Shown: positions 7,088 to 16,054, counted from the first letter of the stretch. The stretch is DNA of 53,860 bases from Clostridia bacterium (GCA_017512805.1 JAFWES010000017.1:1-53860); one strand, 5' to 3'. A program made the numbers and translations. The notes: generated by a model from the sequence alone, not told the origin.

Positions 7088-9508
7088 CTACCGCCGCCTC
7101 GCGGATCTGAACCCCCTGTCATGCTGTCTTTGCCCGTAGCAGTGGTCGCACAGGCTGTACGGCCAGTTCCACGACAGATGATGCCCGCAGTTTCGGCACC
7201 TTCTTCCCGGCAGTTTCTGCGTCGACAGCACGTGAATGATCCCCGAGGAAATCAGGTCCTTCCGCTGCTGAATCTCCATCAGCAGGTCCTCCGCCTCTTC
7301 CAGGAACCGCCTCGCGTAATTATAGCACAGATCGCACAGCCGGTAATCCGCCTCCAGCCGGTCCAGCATGGCCACGGTGCAGCTTTCCGGATCCCGGTAA
7401 GGCGGCAGCGTATCCTCCACGGGATAGCGCCGTCCCTGGCTTTCCGCCTGATACATGGCCTTCCAGACCTCCAGCAGCGCCGGCTCTTCCTCATCGAAAG
7501 GGATGCACAAAAACGCGTACAGCAGCCGCTTGTCCGTATGCCGGGTCTCCATCCGGGAGGCCAGGCTCATCATCCGCATCGTGGAGGCTTTAGTGTAATA
7601 GGAGGTATCCTTCATGCTGATCCACTGATTCAGAGTCTCCGTCAGGGTCAGCGGCAGCCCCAGCAGGGATTCCGGAAAGCGGATCACCGCATAGGTCAGC
7701 GGCGCGGGCGACCGGCTCAGCGCGCCCGCCACCATGGGCTTGAATCCAAAGGCGTTCACATATCCGATCTCATACTGCCCATACCGTCCCGCCCGTCCGG
7801 CAATCTGGCGGATCTCCGAATCCGTCAGCTGCCGGGTGATGTCTCCGTCGAACTTTTCGCTCTCCATAAAGACTACCCGGGCGATGGGCAGGTTCATGCC
7901 CATGGCGATGGCGTCCGTGGATACCACCACCTCCGTCTCCCCCCGGCGGAAGCGCTCCGCCTGGTTTCGCCGGACGTCGGGGGGCAGCGCCCCGTAAATC
8001 AGAGATACGGAAAATCCCTTCTGCTTCAGTTCCGCCGCCAGGGCATGCACCCGCGCCTTGGAAAACACGATCAGCGCGTCCCCCGCCCGGACCCCGGAGG
8101 GAAAGTGGAATCCGCCCTCCTCGACCTCCAGCGGGGCCATCCGCTCATGGCGCACCACGGTCATCTCGTCTCCACAGTCCTGAATCATGGCCGTCAGCAG
8201 CCCCTCCGCGTCCGGCGACGCGCAGAGGTGGATTTCCCTGGCGCAAAGCCCCAGCACCGCAGCGCTCCAGGCCCCGCCCCGGTCCCGGTCGGCAATCATC
8301 TGGCATTCGTCGATCACGGCAATGTCATATTCCTTCTCCAGGTCCGCCATCTCGATGGTGGAGCTCTGGATCCGGCTGTCCGGCACCAGAATGCGCTCCT
8401 CCCCCGTCACCAGGCTGCAGGGCACATCCGCCATGTTCATTCCCTCGAACTGCTCGAAGGCCAGCAGCCTCAGCGGGCCCAGATAAATCCCGTTCCCGGC
8501 CGTCTGCAGCCGCTGGATGCTCTCCCAGGTCTTCCCCGAATTGGTGGGGCCCAGGTGCAGGATAAACCGCCGCCGCATGGCCCGGGCCAGGGGATAAAGG
8601 TCCTTCATTTCCGCGGGAATCGCCTTGAGCAGGGCCTCCCGCAGATTCTTCCGGTCGTGTCCCTTCCGGTCCCGTTCCTTCTGCCGGGCCTGCAGCCCCG
8701 GATTCTGCTTCAGGTGCTTGCGGATTCTCCCCTGGGGAAAGTGCGCCTGAATCCGGCGGATCACCTCCGCCTTTCCGTCGCGGATCTGGCTTCGCACCGC
8801 CTCCGCTCCGGTGGCTTCTCCATTGATCCTCAGGCTGCCGCACCGCCGGAGTACCGGGAATTCCCCGTACACCCTGCGTTCCAGCGTCTTTTCCAGGCTG
8901 CCGTCCGGCGCTGCCGCGTCGATTCCCTCCGGCGGAATGCCCCGGCGAAAGGCGGACCGCATCAGGCCCTCGGCCACCGATCCCTTGGTCTCCTCCGGGC
9001 GGACCATATCATTCAAATTTCCCTTCATCAGCCAGGCCGTGATCTCCCGATCCATCTCCCCAGCGATCTTCCCGGCCGTACGGTTCAGGTATTCCGTCAC
9101 GGCTTTTTCCGTCAGCAGTCGCCGGGCCTGCCGGGATTCCCGCAGGGGACGCCGGCTCCGGGCCACCGACCGCAGAAACGGCAGCTCCACCCGGTGCCCC
9201 TGCCGGATTTCCTCCGCGATCAGGGGGCGCAGCCGCCGGTACTCCGCTTCCCATTCTTCCGGCATCGGCTCCCCCAGGATCGCCTGATACGTCCTGTCCT
9301 TTTTTCGCGTCTGTTTCAGCGCGTTCTGAAAGGCCTGACTGCCGAAATAGGATTCTTCCTCCTCGGCGCTCATGGCCCGTGTAATCACTTCCGCCTTTTT
9401 CACCGTCCGCCGCAGGATATCCCCTTCCATTTCTTCCAGCAGCGCCCGGCGGTAGGCCTCCCGGGATTCGTCATCCCTGTTCCCGGTGTCCTTCTCCTTC
9501 TCTTCCAA
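7088..9508 (-). CDS. Suv3-like RNA helicase with N-terminal extension and C-terminal zinc ribbon
   Basis: Superfamily 2 helicase resembling mitochondrial SUV3, an ATP-driven RNA-unwinding enzyme of RNA decay. About 806 residues: a charged N-terminal region of roughly 300 residues without recognised motifs, then LGPTNSGKT (Walker A Lys about 326), VIDECQM (motif II about 400), VVSTDAIAMGMNLP and QIAGRAGRYGQ (motifs V-VI), and a C-terminal CRNCGHHLSW...CDHCYGQR that looks like a zinc ribbon. Start: the frame stays open to 9601, inside glf, but the TTG at 9506-9508 follows GGGAGGCGGAC directly and lies just outside glf, so I prefer it. It trails glf by 37 bases. Confidence 0.85.
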   Translation of the reverse strand: MEEKEKDTGNRDDESREAYRRALLEEMEGDILRRTVKKAEVITRAMSAEEEESYFGSQAFQNALKQTRKKDRTYQAILGEPMPEEWEAEYRRLRPLIAEEIRQGHRVELPFLRSVARSRRPLRESRQARRLLTEKAVTEYLNRTAGKIAGEMDREITAWLMKGNLNDMVRPEETKGSVAEGLMRSAFRRGIPPEGIDAAAPDGSLEKTLERRVYGEFPVLRRCGSLRINGEATGAEAVRSQIRDGKAEVIRRIQAHFPQGRIRKHLKQNPGLQARQKERDRKGHDRKNLREALLKAIPAEMKDLYPLARAMRRRFILHLGPTNSGKTWESIQRLQTAGNGIYLGPLRLLAFEQFEGMNMADVPCSLVTGEERILVPDSRIQSSTIEMADLEKEYDIAVIDECQMIADRDRGGAWSAAVLGLCAREIHLCASPDAEGLLTAMIQDCGDEMTVVRHERMAPLEVEEGGFHFPSGVRAGDALIVFSKARVHALAAELKQKGFSVSLIYGALPPDVRRNQAERFRRGETEVVVSTDAIAMGMNLPIARVVFMESEKFDGDITRQLTDSEIRQIAGRAGRYGQYEIGYVNAFGFKPMVAGALSRSPAPLTYAVIRFPESLLGLPLTLTETLNQWISMKDTSYYTKASTMRMMSLASRMETRHTDKRLLYAFLCIPFDEEEPALLEVWKAMYQAESQGRRYPVEDTLPPYRDPESCTVAMLDRLEADYRLCDLCYNYARRFLEEAEDLLMEIQQRKDLISSGIIHVLSTQKLPGRRCRNCGHHLSWNWPYSLCDHCYGQRQHDRGFRSARRR

Positions 9509-9545
9509 GTCCGCCTCCCTGTTCTTCTTTCCGCGTTTCTTCCCC

Positions 9546-10658
9546 TTATGAACGGGAGAAATGCTCCTTCGCCAGATCCAGCGCCGCCCGCACGGTGTCA
9601 TCCATATCCGCGTACTGGTATTGCCCCAGCCGGCCCGCGAAAATCAGGTTTTTCTCCTGCGCGGCCAGCGCCCGGTAGCGCTGATACAGTTCGGTGTTTT
9701 TCCGGTCGTTCAGGGGATAGTAGGGCTCACAGTCCGGCTGCCACGGCATGGGATATTCCCAGGTGACGACGGTGTGATCCTGTTTGATCACATCCTCCTG
9801 GTCATAGGCGAAATGTTTATGCTCGATGATCCTGGTATAGGGTACATCCGCCGCCGTATAATTGATCACGGCGTTTCCCTGATAGTTCTCCACGCCCTTC
9901 AGATCGACGGTTCTGAAGGAGAGGGAACGGTATTCCAGCGCCCCCAGCCGGCCGTCAAAGTACTGATCGATGGGCCCGGTATAGACGGTTTTTGCGGCGG
10001 GAATCTGCTCCCTGACCTGCTGATAATCCGTGTTCAGCCTGACTTCAATGCCGCTGAGCATCTTCTCGATCATGGGCGTGTACCCCCCGACGGGGACGCC
10101 CTGGAAGCGGTCGTTAAAGTATCGGTTGTCAAAGGTGAAGCGCAGCGGCAGCCGCCGGATGATGAAGGCGGGCAGTTGATCGCACCGCCTCCCCCACTGC
10201 TTTTCCGTATAGCCCCTGATCAGCTTTTCAAAAACATCCCGTCCCACAAGGGAAATGGCCTGCTCCTCCAGGTTGCGGGGTTCGCCGGTTATTTCCGCCC
10301 GCTGGGCGTCGATGATCGCCCGCGCCTCCTCCGGCCTTGTCACGCCCCACATCTCGTGGAAGGTGTTCATGTTGAACGGCAGATGATACAGTTCGTCCTG
10401 ATACCTGGCCAGCGGCGCGTTGGTAAAGCGGTTAAAGGCCGCGAAGCGCTGCACGTACCGCCATACTTCCTCATCGTCCGTGTGAAAAATGTGCGCTCCG
10501 TACAGGTGAACCGGAATGCCGCCCGTCTCTTCCGTATAAACGTTGCCGCCGACGTGGCCGCGCCTGTCAATCACCAGGACCCGCCGGCCCGCGGCATGCG
10601 CCTCATGGGCAAATACGCTGCCGAACAGGCCCGCCCCGACGACCAGATAATCAACCAT
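9546..10658 (-). CDS. glf: UDP-galactopyranose mutase
   Basis: FAD enzyme that interconverts UDP-galactopyranose and UDP-galactofuranose, supplying galactofuranose for cell-surface glycans. The 370-residue protein shows the N-terminal dinucleotide motif VVGAGLFGSVFA, VIDRRGHVGGNVYTE, LYGAHIFHTD, the RFTNAPLARYQDELYHLPFNM region, and RGYTEKQWG, with the C-terminal FAGRLGQYQYADMDD loop typical of the flavin site. Length is normal. It starts 12 bases after a family 2 glycosyltransferase, and the two probably act in the same glycan pathway. Confidence 0.96.
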   Translation of the reverse strand: MVDYLVVGAGLFGSVFAHEAHAAGRRVLVIDRRGHVGGNVYTEETGGIPVHLYGAHIFHTDDEEVWRYVQRFAAFNRFTNAPLARYQDELYHLPFNMNTFHEMWGVTRPEEARAIIDAQRAEITGEPRNLEEQAISLVGRDVFEKLIRGYTEKQWGRRCDQLPAFIIRRLPLRFTFDNRYFNDRFQGVPVGGYTPMIEKMLSGIEVRLNTDYQQVREQIPAAKTVYTGPIDQYFDGRLGALEYRSLSFRTVDLKGVENYQGNAVINYTAADVPYTRIIEHKHFAYDQEDVIKQDHTVVTWEYPMPWQPDCEPYYPLNDRKNTELYQRYRALAAQEKNLIFAGRLGQYQYADMDDTVRAALDLAKEHFSRS

Positions 10659-10670
10659 TGTTTCTTCCTC

Positions 10671-11687
10671 TCAGTTGAATCCAAAGATTTTCCGCGCCGC
10701 GCAATAGCCCCAGACCACGACGCACCTGCCCGCCTTCCCGCGCAGATGTACCAGCCTGCCCGTCAGGCGATGCCTCAGCTCCCGATGCAGCCTGGGGTTT
10801 GTGTTCCGGATATCGTCCCAGAGCGCGCGCTTTTTCTGAAGGTTCTCCTCCGTTCCGCTCTTGATCAGCAAAGCGGAGGAAGCGGCGGTGATGATTTCCA
10901 GGAAATTGATCATATACTTCCGAAGGTGAATGTTCCCGACGGTATACGGATCAACGCTGTCCACCAGCATTCTGTTGACGCGCAGCGCCTGATCGATCCG
11001 GCGGATCATCACATCCTCCTGTACGGACTGATCCTCCCGCCCGATGAAGTAGTGATAAAAATCCACATCCAGATAGTACATCCGCTCCACGTTTCTCAGC
11101 GGAACATAGACATACAGTTCGTCCACATAGAAGGTATGCTTGGGCAGGGCCAGCCCGCAGTCCCGGAGCAGCTGCGTCCGGTAAATCACCGAATGCATCA
11201 GGATATACTGTCCCTTGCGGAAGCGGCGGGCTTCCTCCCAGCCGAACACCCGCTCCGCGGGCAGGGCGTGACGGTAGCTCATCACATACTTGTGCAACGC
11301 GCCCGCCTTATCATAGATGTAGTTGCTGATCAGCAGGTCGATCGGTTGATCCGCGAAATGCCGCAGCGTGTCCATAATCCTGGGGTAAGCGGCTTCATCC
11401 ACCCAGTCATCGCTGTCCACCACTTTGAAATACAGGCCGGAGGCATGTTTGAGTCCCGCCATCACCGCGTCCCCATGCCCGCCGTTTTCCTTGTGCAGGG
11501 CGCGTACGATTCCGGGATAACGGCGCTCGTAGGCGTCGGCGATTTCCGCTGTTCCATCCCGGGATCCGTCATCCACGATCAGGATCTCTACCTCCTCCCC
11601 GCCGGGCAGCAGGGATTCGATAGCATGCTCCATGTACGCCTGCGAATTGTAGCAGGGAATGGCAACGGACAGAATTTTCACCGACAA
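10671..11687 (-). CDS. Family 2 glycosyltransferase
   Basis: GT-A fold glycosyltransferase of 338 residues. The N-terminus has SVAIPCYNSQAYMEHAIESL, LIVDDGSRDGT for nucleotide-sugar binding and KVVDSDDW, the DxD-like metal site, at about 90-97. No membrane helix is evident; the C-terminal third is basic and may lie on the membrane. The acceptor cannot be read from sequence, but the glf gene directly downstream suggests transfer of galactofuranose or assembly of a Galf-containing glycan. Start at ATG after GGAGGTGAGTTGTCGG. Confidence 0.88.
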   Translation of the reverse strand: MSVKILSVAIPCYNSQAYMEHAIESLLPGGEEVEILIVDDGSRDGTAEIADAYERRYPGIVRALHKENGGHGDAVMAGLKHASGLYFKVVDSDDWVDEAAYPRIMDTLRHFADQPIDLLISNYIYDKAGALHKYVMSYRHALPAERVFGWEEARRFRKGQYILMHSVIYRTQLLRDCGLALPKHTFYVDELYVYVPLRNVERMYYLDVDFYHYFIGREDQSVQEDVMIRRIDQALRVNRMLVDSVDPYTVGNIHLRKYMINFLEIITAASSALLIKSGTEENLQKKRALWDDIRNTNPRLHRELRHRLTGRLVHLRGKAGRCVVVWGYCAARKIFGFN

Positions 11688-11705
11688 CTCACCTCCAGGA
11701 CTTTA

Positions 11706-11734
11706 ATCATACCACCGACGTCGGCAGGAAGCAA
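11706..11734 (-). promoter_or_regulatory. Promoter of the glycosyltransferase-glf-helicase operon
   Basis: Minus-strand TTGCTT (11729-11734) and TATGAT (11706-11711) with a 17-base spacer, about 20 bases ahead of the ATG. The ribosome site GGAGGTGAG follows the -10 box closely, so the leader is short. Confidence 0.5.
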
Positions 11735-11809
11735 GTCCGCGGTCGAACACCTCCCACTGAGCCTGCTCTATCAACCATTCCTTTTGGACCTTTTCCTTCT
11801 GATTCAAGG

Positions 11810-11838
11810 TTGACCTGCCGCGTCTCTTGTGTTACCAT
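11810..11838 (+). promoter_or_regulatory. Promoter of the alpha-galactosidase gene
   Basis: TTGACC (11810-11815) and TACCAT (11833-11838), 17-base spacer, about 55 bases ahead of the ATG at 11894. The leader contains the stem-loop described at 11854. Confidence 0.45.
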
Positions 11839-11853
11839 CTGCACTGAAAAAAA

Positions 11854-11870
11854 TCCGGGCTGAGCCCGGA
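11854..11870 (-). terminator. Intrinsic terminator on the minus strand inside the alpha-galactosidase leader
   Basis: Perfect 7-bp stem TCCGGGC-TGA-GCCCGGA. Read on the minus strand it is followed by seven T residues, a textbook intrinsic terminator. Read on the plus strand there is no T run. It would stop antisense transcripts coming from the ldhA side before they enter the glycosyltransferase operon. Confidence 0.6.
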
Positions 11871-11893
11871 GCTATTCAGAAGGAAGCATCGCG

Positions 11894-14089
11894 ATGAGTA
11901 TTCAGTATGATAACCAAACGCACCTTTTTTCTCTGCAAACTGCGCATTCGCTGTATCAAATGAAGGTTGATTCCGCGGATGTGCTTCTCCACCTGTATTA
12001 CGGGCAAAAAACCGACGAGGATATGAGTTACCGCGTCCGCTATGCGGATCGGGGCTTTTCCGGAAATCCGTACGAGCAGCGGAGAAACCGGGGTTACTCG
12101 CTGGATACGCTGCCCCAGGAGTACAGCGGCAGCGGCGTGGGAGATTATCGTCTGCCGGCCGTGCAGGCCGTCAGCGAAAATGGCAGCCGAAGCGTGGATT
12201 TCCGGTTTATGGATTATCGGATAGACAAAGGCCGCCAGCCGCTGCGCAGCCTGCCTTATGTGCGGGAAAGTGAAGAAACCGAAACCCTGACCGTGACCCT
12301 GCGGGACAGCGTGATCGGCCTGGATGCGCAGCTCATATATCACGTTTATCCGGCCCAGGATGTGATCGTTCGTTCAGTCCGTCTGGTCAATACCGGCCGG
12401 CAGGAATTATCCGTCGAAAAGGCCGCATCCGCCTGCCTGGATTTCCTGTACGGAAACTATGACGTGATCCATTTTCACGGCCGGCACTGCATGGAGCGTA
12501 TGCCCGAACGGCTGCCTCTTCCCCGGGGGACCACATCCTTTGGCTCCCGCCGCGGCATGAGCAGCCATCAAAGCAACCCCTTCGTAATCCTCTGCGATCA
12601 CCTGGCCACCGAAAGCACAGGCGATTGTTATGGCTGCATGCTCATGTATTCCGGGAACCATCTGGAGGAAATGGAAGTCAATCAGACCGGCAGCACCCGG
12701 TTGGTGTCGGGCATTCATCCGGACGGCTTTTCCTGGAAACTGGCTCCGGGCGAATCCTTTGAAACGCCGGAGGCACTCTTGTCTTACAGCGCCGACGGCC
12801 TGAACGGCCTCAGCAGGCATTATCATGATATCATCCGGCAGCAGGTGATCGCCCCGCGCTGGCAGCAGGAAAAGCGGCCCGTGCTGATCAACAGCTGGGA
12901 GGCTGCGTATTTTGATTTTGACGCGGAAAAAATCCTGCGTTTCGCCCGCTCGGCCACAGAACTGGGCGTGGAAATGCTGGTCCTGGATGACGGCTGGTTC
13001 GGAAAGAGAAACGATGATACCACGAGCCTGGGCGACTGGACCGTGAATGAGGCGAAGCTGGGCTGCTCCATGCGGGAACTGTCCGATCAGATTCACGCCA
13101 TGGGGCTGAAATTCGGCCTTTGGTTCGAGCCGGAAATGGTCAACGAAGACTCCGATCTTTTCCGGGCCCACCCCGAATGGGCGCTGTGCGACCCGGATCG
13201 GAAGCCTATGCTCGGGCGAAACCAGATGGTGCTGGATATGTCCCGGCAGGATGTGGTGGATTATCTGTTTGATGCGATCTGCGCTGTTCTGGACAGCGCA
13301 AGAATCGAATACATCAAATGGGACTTCAACCGCTCCGTGGCCAATTGCTATTCCAAAGCCCTTCCCGCCTCCCGCCAGGGAGAGGTGGCCCATCGCTTCA
13401 TGCTGGGCACCTATCAGCTGCTGGAGCGGGTGCTGAAGCGTTATCCCGATTTGATGATCGAGGGCTGCTCCGGGGGCGGCGGGCGTTTTGACGCGGGCAT
13501 GCTGTTCTATTGCCCGCAAATCTGGTGCTCCGATGATACGGACGCCGTTGAACGCCTGGAAATCCAGCGAGGCACTTCCTATGGCTACCCGGTCAGCACG
13601 ATGGGAGCCCATGTGTCCGCCTCGCCCAACCATCAAACGGGCAGGACGACGCCCATCCATACCCGCGGGATCGTCGCCCAATCCGGCACCTTTGGCTATG
13701 AATTGAATCCGGCCCTGTTGAATGCGGAAGAGAAAGAACAGGTGAAAGAGCAGATCAGAGCCTATCACCGCTATGAGCATCTGATTGCGCACGGCAGCTA
13801 TTATCGCTTGACAGAATTGAATGCGGAAAAGGATCACGAAGCCTGGATGTTCGTTTCTCCGGATCGGAAAGAAGCGCTGGTCAATCTGGTTTGCACCCAT
13901 GTTCGGGCGAATGGGCCCTTCCCTTATGTTCGGCTCTGCGGCCTTGATCCCCGGAAAAAATACCGCCTGGCTGGTTCGGAAGAAATATACACGGGAGCGG
14001 CGCTGATGTACGGCGGATACGCCGCGCCGCAGCTGGCAGGGGACTATCCCGCAATGCAGCTCCATTTTATCTCAGAGGGTGACGCTTGA
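11894..14089 (+). CDS. Alpha-galactosidase, glycoside hydrolase family 36
   Basis: Retaining alpha-galactosidase of 731 residues, releasing galactose from raffinose-type oligosaccharides and galactomannans; no signal peptide, so it works inside the cell. The GH36 marks are all present: an N-terminal beta-sandwich, LVLDDGWFGKRNDD, GLWFEPEMVN, IKWDFNR with the nucleophile Asp at about 477, and IEGCSGGGGRFD followed by WCSDDTDAVERL with the acid/base Asp at about 547. Length matches the family. Start at ATG after AGAAGGAAGCATCGCG. It stands alone, convergent with ldhA, with no transporter beside it. Confidence 0.95.
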   Translation: MSIQYDNQTHLFSLQTAHSLYQMKVDSADVLLHLYYGQKTDEDMSYRVRYADRGFSGNPYEQRRNRGYSLDTLPQEYSGSGVGDYRLPAVQAVSENGSRSVDFRFMDYRIDKGRQPLRSLPYVRESEETETLTVTLRDSVIGLDAQLIYHVYPAQDVIVRSVRLVNTGRQELSVEKAASACLDFLYGNYDVIHFHGRHCMERMPERLPLPRGTTSFGSRRGMSSHQSNPFVILCDHLATESTGDCYGCMLMYSGNHLEEMEVNQTGSTRLVSGIHPDGFSWKLAPGESFETPEALLSYSADGLNGLSRHYHDIIRQQVIAPRWQQEKRPVLINSWEAAYFDFDAEKILRFARSATELGVEMLVLDDGWFGKRNDDTTSLGDWTVNEAKLGCSMRELSDQIHAMGLKFGLWFEPEMVNEDSDLFRAHPEWALCDPDRKPMLGRNQMVLDMSRQDVVDYLFDAICAVLDSARIEYIKWDFNRSVANCYSKALPASRQGEVAHRFMLGTYQLLERVLKRYPDLMIEGCSGGGGRFDAGMLFYCPQIWCSDDTDAVERLEIQRGTSYGYPVSTMGAHVSASPNHQTGRTTPIHTRGIVAQSGTFGYELNPALLNAEEKEQVKEQIRAYHRYEHLIAHGSYYRLTELNAEKDHEAWMFVSPDRKEALVNLVCTHVRANGPFPYVRLCGLDPRKKYRLAGSEEIYTGAALMYGGYAAPQLAGDYPAMQLHFISEGDA

Positions 14090-14151
14090 TCTTCCCTTAT
14101 GATGATAGGAAGTGGAACACGAAGGCAAACAAACGCCCCCTGTCCACCGCC

Positions 14152-15189
14152 TTAAAAGCACTTCTCTTTCCGTTCTTTTTTACAATGTTCAATATCGCCG
14201 CAGCGATAGCAAAGCTCATTATCGCAGATGCCGTCATGTTCAAAACAAGACACGATGTTGCCGACGGTGGTTTCCGCGATATTGTTCAACGCTTCCTCGG
14301 TCAGGAACGCCTGATGGGAAGTAACGATCACATTGGGCATGGAGATCAGCCTGGCCAGCAGTTCGTCGTTCAGAATATGCCCAGAGCGGTCCTCAAAGAA
14401 GATGTCCGCTTCCTCTTCGTAAACATCCAGGCAGGCCGCGCCGATCTTTCTGGCTTTGATGCCCTCCAGCAGCGCCTCGGCGTCGATCAGGGCGCCTCTG
14501 GATGTGTTGACGATGACCACGCCTTTTTTCATCTTCTCTATGGCGGCAGCATCAATCATGTGCCGCGTTTCATCGGTCAGCGGGCAGTGGAGGGAGATCA
14601 CGTCGCTGCGGGAGAACAGCTCATCCAGCGTCACATACTCGATGCCGCTGTCCCGCGCGGGAAAGCGGTCATACGCAATGACCTTCATGCCAAAGCCCCG
14701 GCAAATATCAATGAAGATCCTGCCAATTTTGCCCGTTCCGATAACACCCACGGTTTTTCCGTGGAAGTCAAAGCCCGTAAGGCCGTTCAGGGAGAAGTTG
14801 AACTCCCGCGTCCGATTATAGGCCTTGTGAATACGCCGCACAGAGGTCAGCAGCAGGGCCATCGTGTGCTCAGCGACAGCATAGGGAGAATAGGCCGGAA
14901 CATGCACAACATGGATTTTTCCGAAGGCCGCCTGCACATCCACATTGTTGTATCCGGCAGAGCGCAAAGCAATCAGCTTCACGCCCATGGAGTACAGTTT
15001 GTCAATCACCGCCGCGTTCACCGTATCATTGACGAACACGCACACAGCGTCGCAGTCCCTGGCCAGCTCCACAGTATCCTCGTTCAGCTTCGTTTCCAAA
15101 AACCTGAACTGCAGATCGTGCATGCTTCCATAATGTTCAAAGGACGGTCTGTCATACGCTTTAGCGTCAAAAAAAGCAACTTTTATCAT
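14152..15189 (-). CDS. ldhA: D-lactate dehydrogenase (2-hydroxyacid dehydrogenase family) with Cys-rich tail
   Basis: NAD-dependent enzyme reducing pyruvate to D-lactate at the end of fermentation. The 345-residue protein has RSAGYNNVD, VGVIGTGKIGRIFIDICRGFGM (Rossmann motif about 148-168), HCPLTDETRHMID, VNTSRGALID and the catalytic region DVYEEE with a later SHQAFLT (His about 297). Odd: the last 24 residues hold CDNELC, YRCGD, EHCKK and EKCF, five cysteines that could bind metal or form disulfides; most relatives end near ENE. An AAGCGCTT core, as in catabolite-control sites, lies in the leader at 15260-15267, but flanking bases fit poorly. D-lactate specificity is inferred. Confidence 0.88.
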   Translation of the reverse strand: MIKVAFFDAKAYDRPSFEHYGSMHDLQFRFLETKLNEDTVELARDCDAVCVFVNDTVNAAVIDKLYSMGVKLIALRSAGYNNVDVQAAFGKIHVVHVPAYSPYAVAEHTMALLLTSVRRIHKAYNRTREFNFSLNGLTGFDFHGKTVGVIGTGKIGRIFIDICRGFGMKVIAYDRFPARDSGIEYVTLDELFSRSDVISLHCPLTDETRHMIDAAAIEKMKKGVVIVNTSRGALIDAEALLEGIKARKIGAACLDVYEEEADIFFEDRSGHILNDELLARLISMPNVIVTSHQAFLTEEALNNIAETTVGNIVSCFEHDGICDNELCYRCGDIEHCKKERKEKCF

Positions 15190-15285
15190 TTTTCAAGCCT
15201 CCCGATTCCGCCTTCACATTGCGCTTTTCATCTGTGCGGATCATCTTCCGAATCATGCTAAGCGCTTCCGTGCGTTTACGACTGT

Positions 15286-15314
15286 ATTATAGTATAATCT
15301 GCCCGGAATGTATA
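15286..15314 (-). promoter_or_regulatory. Promoter of ldhA
   Basis: Minus-strand TATACA (15309-15314) and TATAAT (15286-15291) with a 17-base spacer. The promoter ends ten bases short of the HEPN remnant, so the island begins directly behind it and has not damaged it. Confidence 0.5.
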
Positions 15315-15323
15315 TGGCCGTAA

Positions 15324-15560
15324 TCAGAATTTTAGGTGCCGACGTCGCAGCTTTTCTCTCAGCCGATAACACGATGCAATCATCTTGGACAATTCTTTGT
15401 CAAACACGCCCGGCTTTACATAATGCTGATTGAAAAAGGCAATAACGCCACTATGCTTGCTGGAATCAAAGTGATCCAGTGCTGTAATGGCTCTGATAGA
15501 ATGAAACACCTCATAATACGATCTGTTTACCGATGCCCTGTATTTGCCATTCCGAAGCTT
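15324..15560 (-). pseudogene. HEPN-domain protein remnant
   Basis: The minus strand encodes RNGKYRASVNRSYYEVF, then HSIRAITALDHFDSSKHSG and FFNQHYVKPGVFDKEL, the core of a HEPN domain of the type often paired with a nucleotidyltransferase (MNT) as toxin-antitoxin. The protein is broken at both ends: upstream it runs into sequence that reads hsdR on the other strand, with no start codon at the expected place, and downstream it ends in LREKLRRRHLKF instead of the usual C-terminal helix. The SYY and SSKHSG motifs are intact, so decay looks recent. No MNT partner is visible here. Confidence 0.7.
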
Positions 15561-15569
15561 CCGGCACCA

Positions 15570-16054
15570 CGTGAAGACGACCTGTCTCAGGGTATTCTGG
15601 AAACGATCGATCTGGAGAGCTACCGGAATGAGGCCCGTGATTCTGTCGCTATCAAGCTAGAAGACGCCGATGGGGAGGTTGGTCCGGTACCCACCGGTAA
15701 GAGCGGTCATATTGACGAACCGGATATGGATTTGTTGTCTGCCATCCTCTCTGACTTCAATGATATGTTTGGCAATATCAACTGGAACGACGCAGACAGA
15801 TTTTCGAAATCCCTGCCATGGTGTCCAGGGATGAGCGGTATCAGAATGCCATGCGGAATTCTGACGAACAGAGTGCGCGCCTGGAGAGCGAACGTGCCCT
15901 ACAGCATGTGATCTTTGCGATCATGGCAGACAATATGGAGCTGTTCAAGCAGTTCCAGGATAATCCATCATTCAAAAAGTGGTTGTCGGATCTGGTGTTC
16001 AACCTGACGTACAACAAGGAAGGAAAACCGTATGAAGCATCGCCTTCTAATTGA
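15570..16054 (+). pseudogene. hsdR: 3' remnant of a type I restriction enzyme R subunit, frameshifted
   Basis: Two reading frames joined at about 15800 together give the C-terminal end of a type I restriction HsdR: first LETIDLESYRNEARDSV, GPVPTGKSGHIDEPDMDLL and FGNINWNDADR, then, in another frame, IPAMVSRDERYQNAMRNSD, IMADNMELFKQF and FKKWLSDLVFNLTYNKEGK. The helicase and nuclease domains are missing, and no hsdM or hsdS is present. The piece abuts the HEPN remnant head to head. Its 3' end and stop codon are intact. Confidence 0.75.

Noticed and set aside
7121-9766. Very long open frames opposite real genes, for example opposite the helicase, glf and antiporter genes
   Set aside because: They mirror GC-rich genes with clear motifs on the other strand, are rich in R, P, H and G, and lack start signals.
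15250-15275. AAGCGCTT core upstream of ldhA, possible catabolite control (cre) site
   Set aside because: The flanking TG and CA of the cre consensus are not at the right distance.
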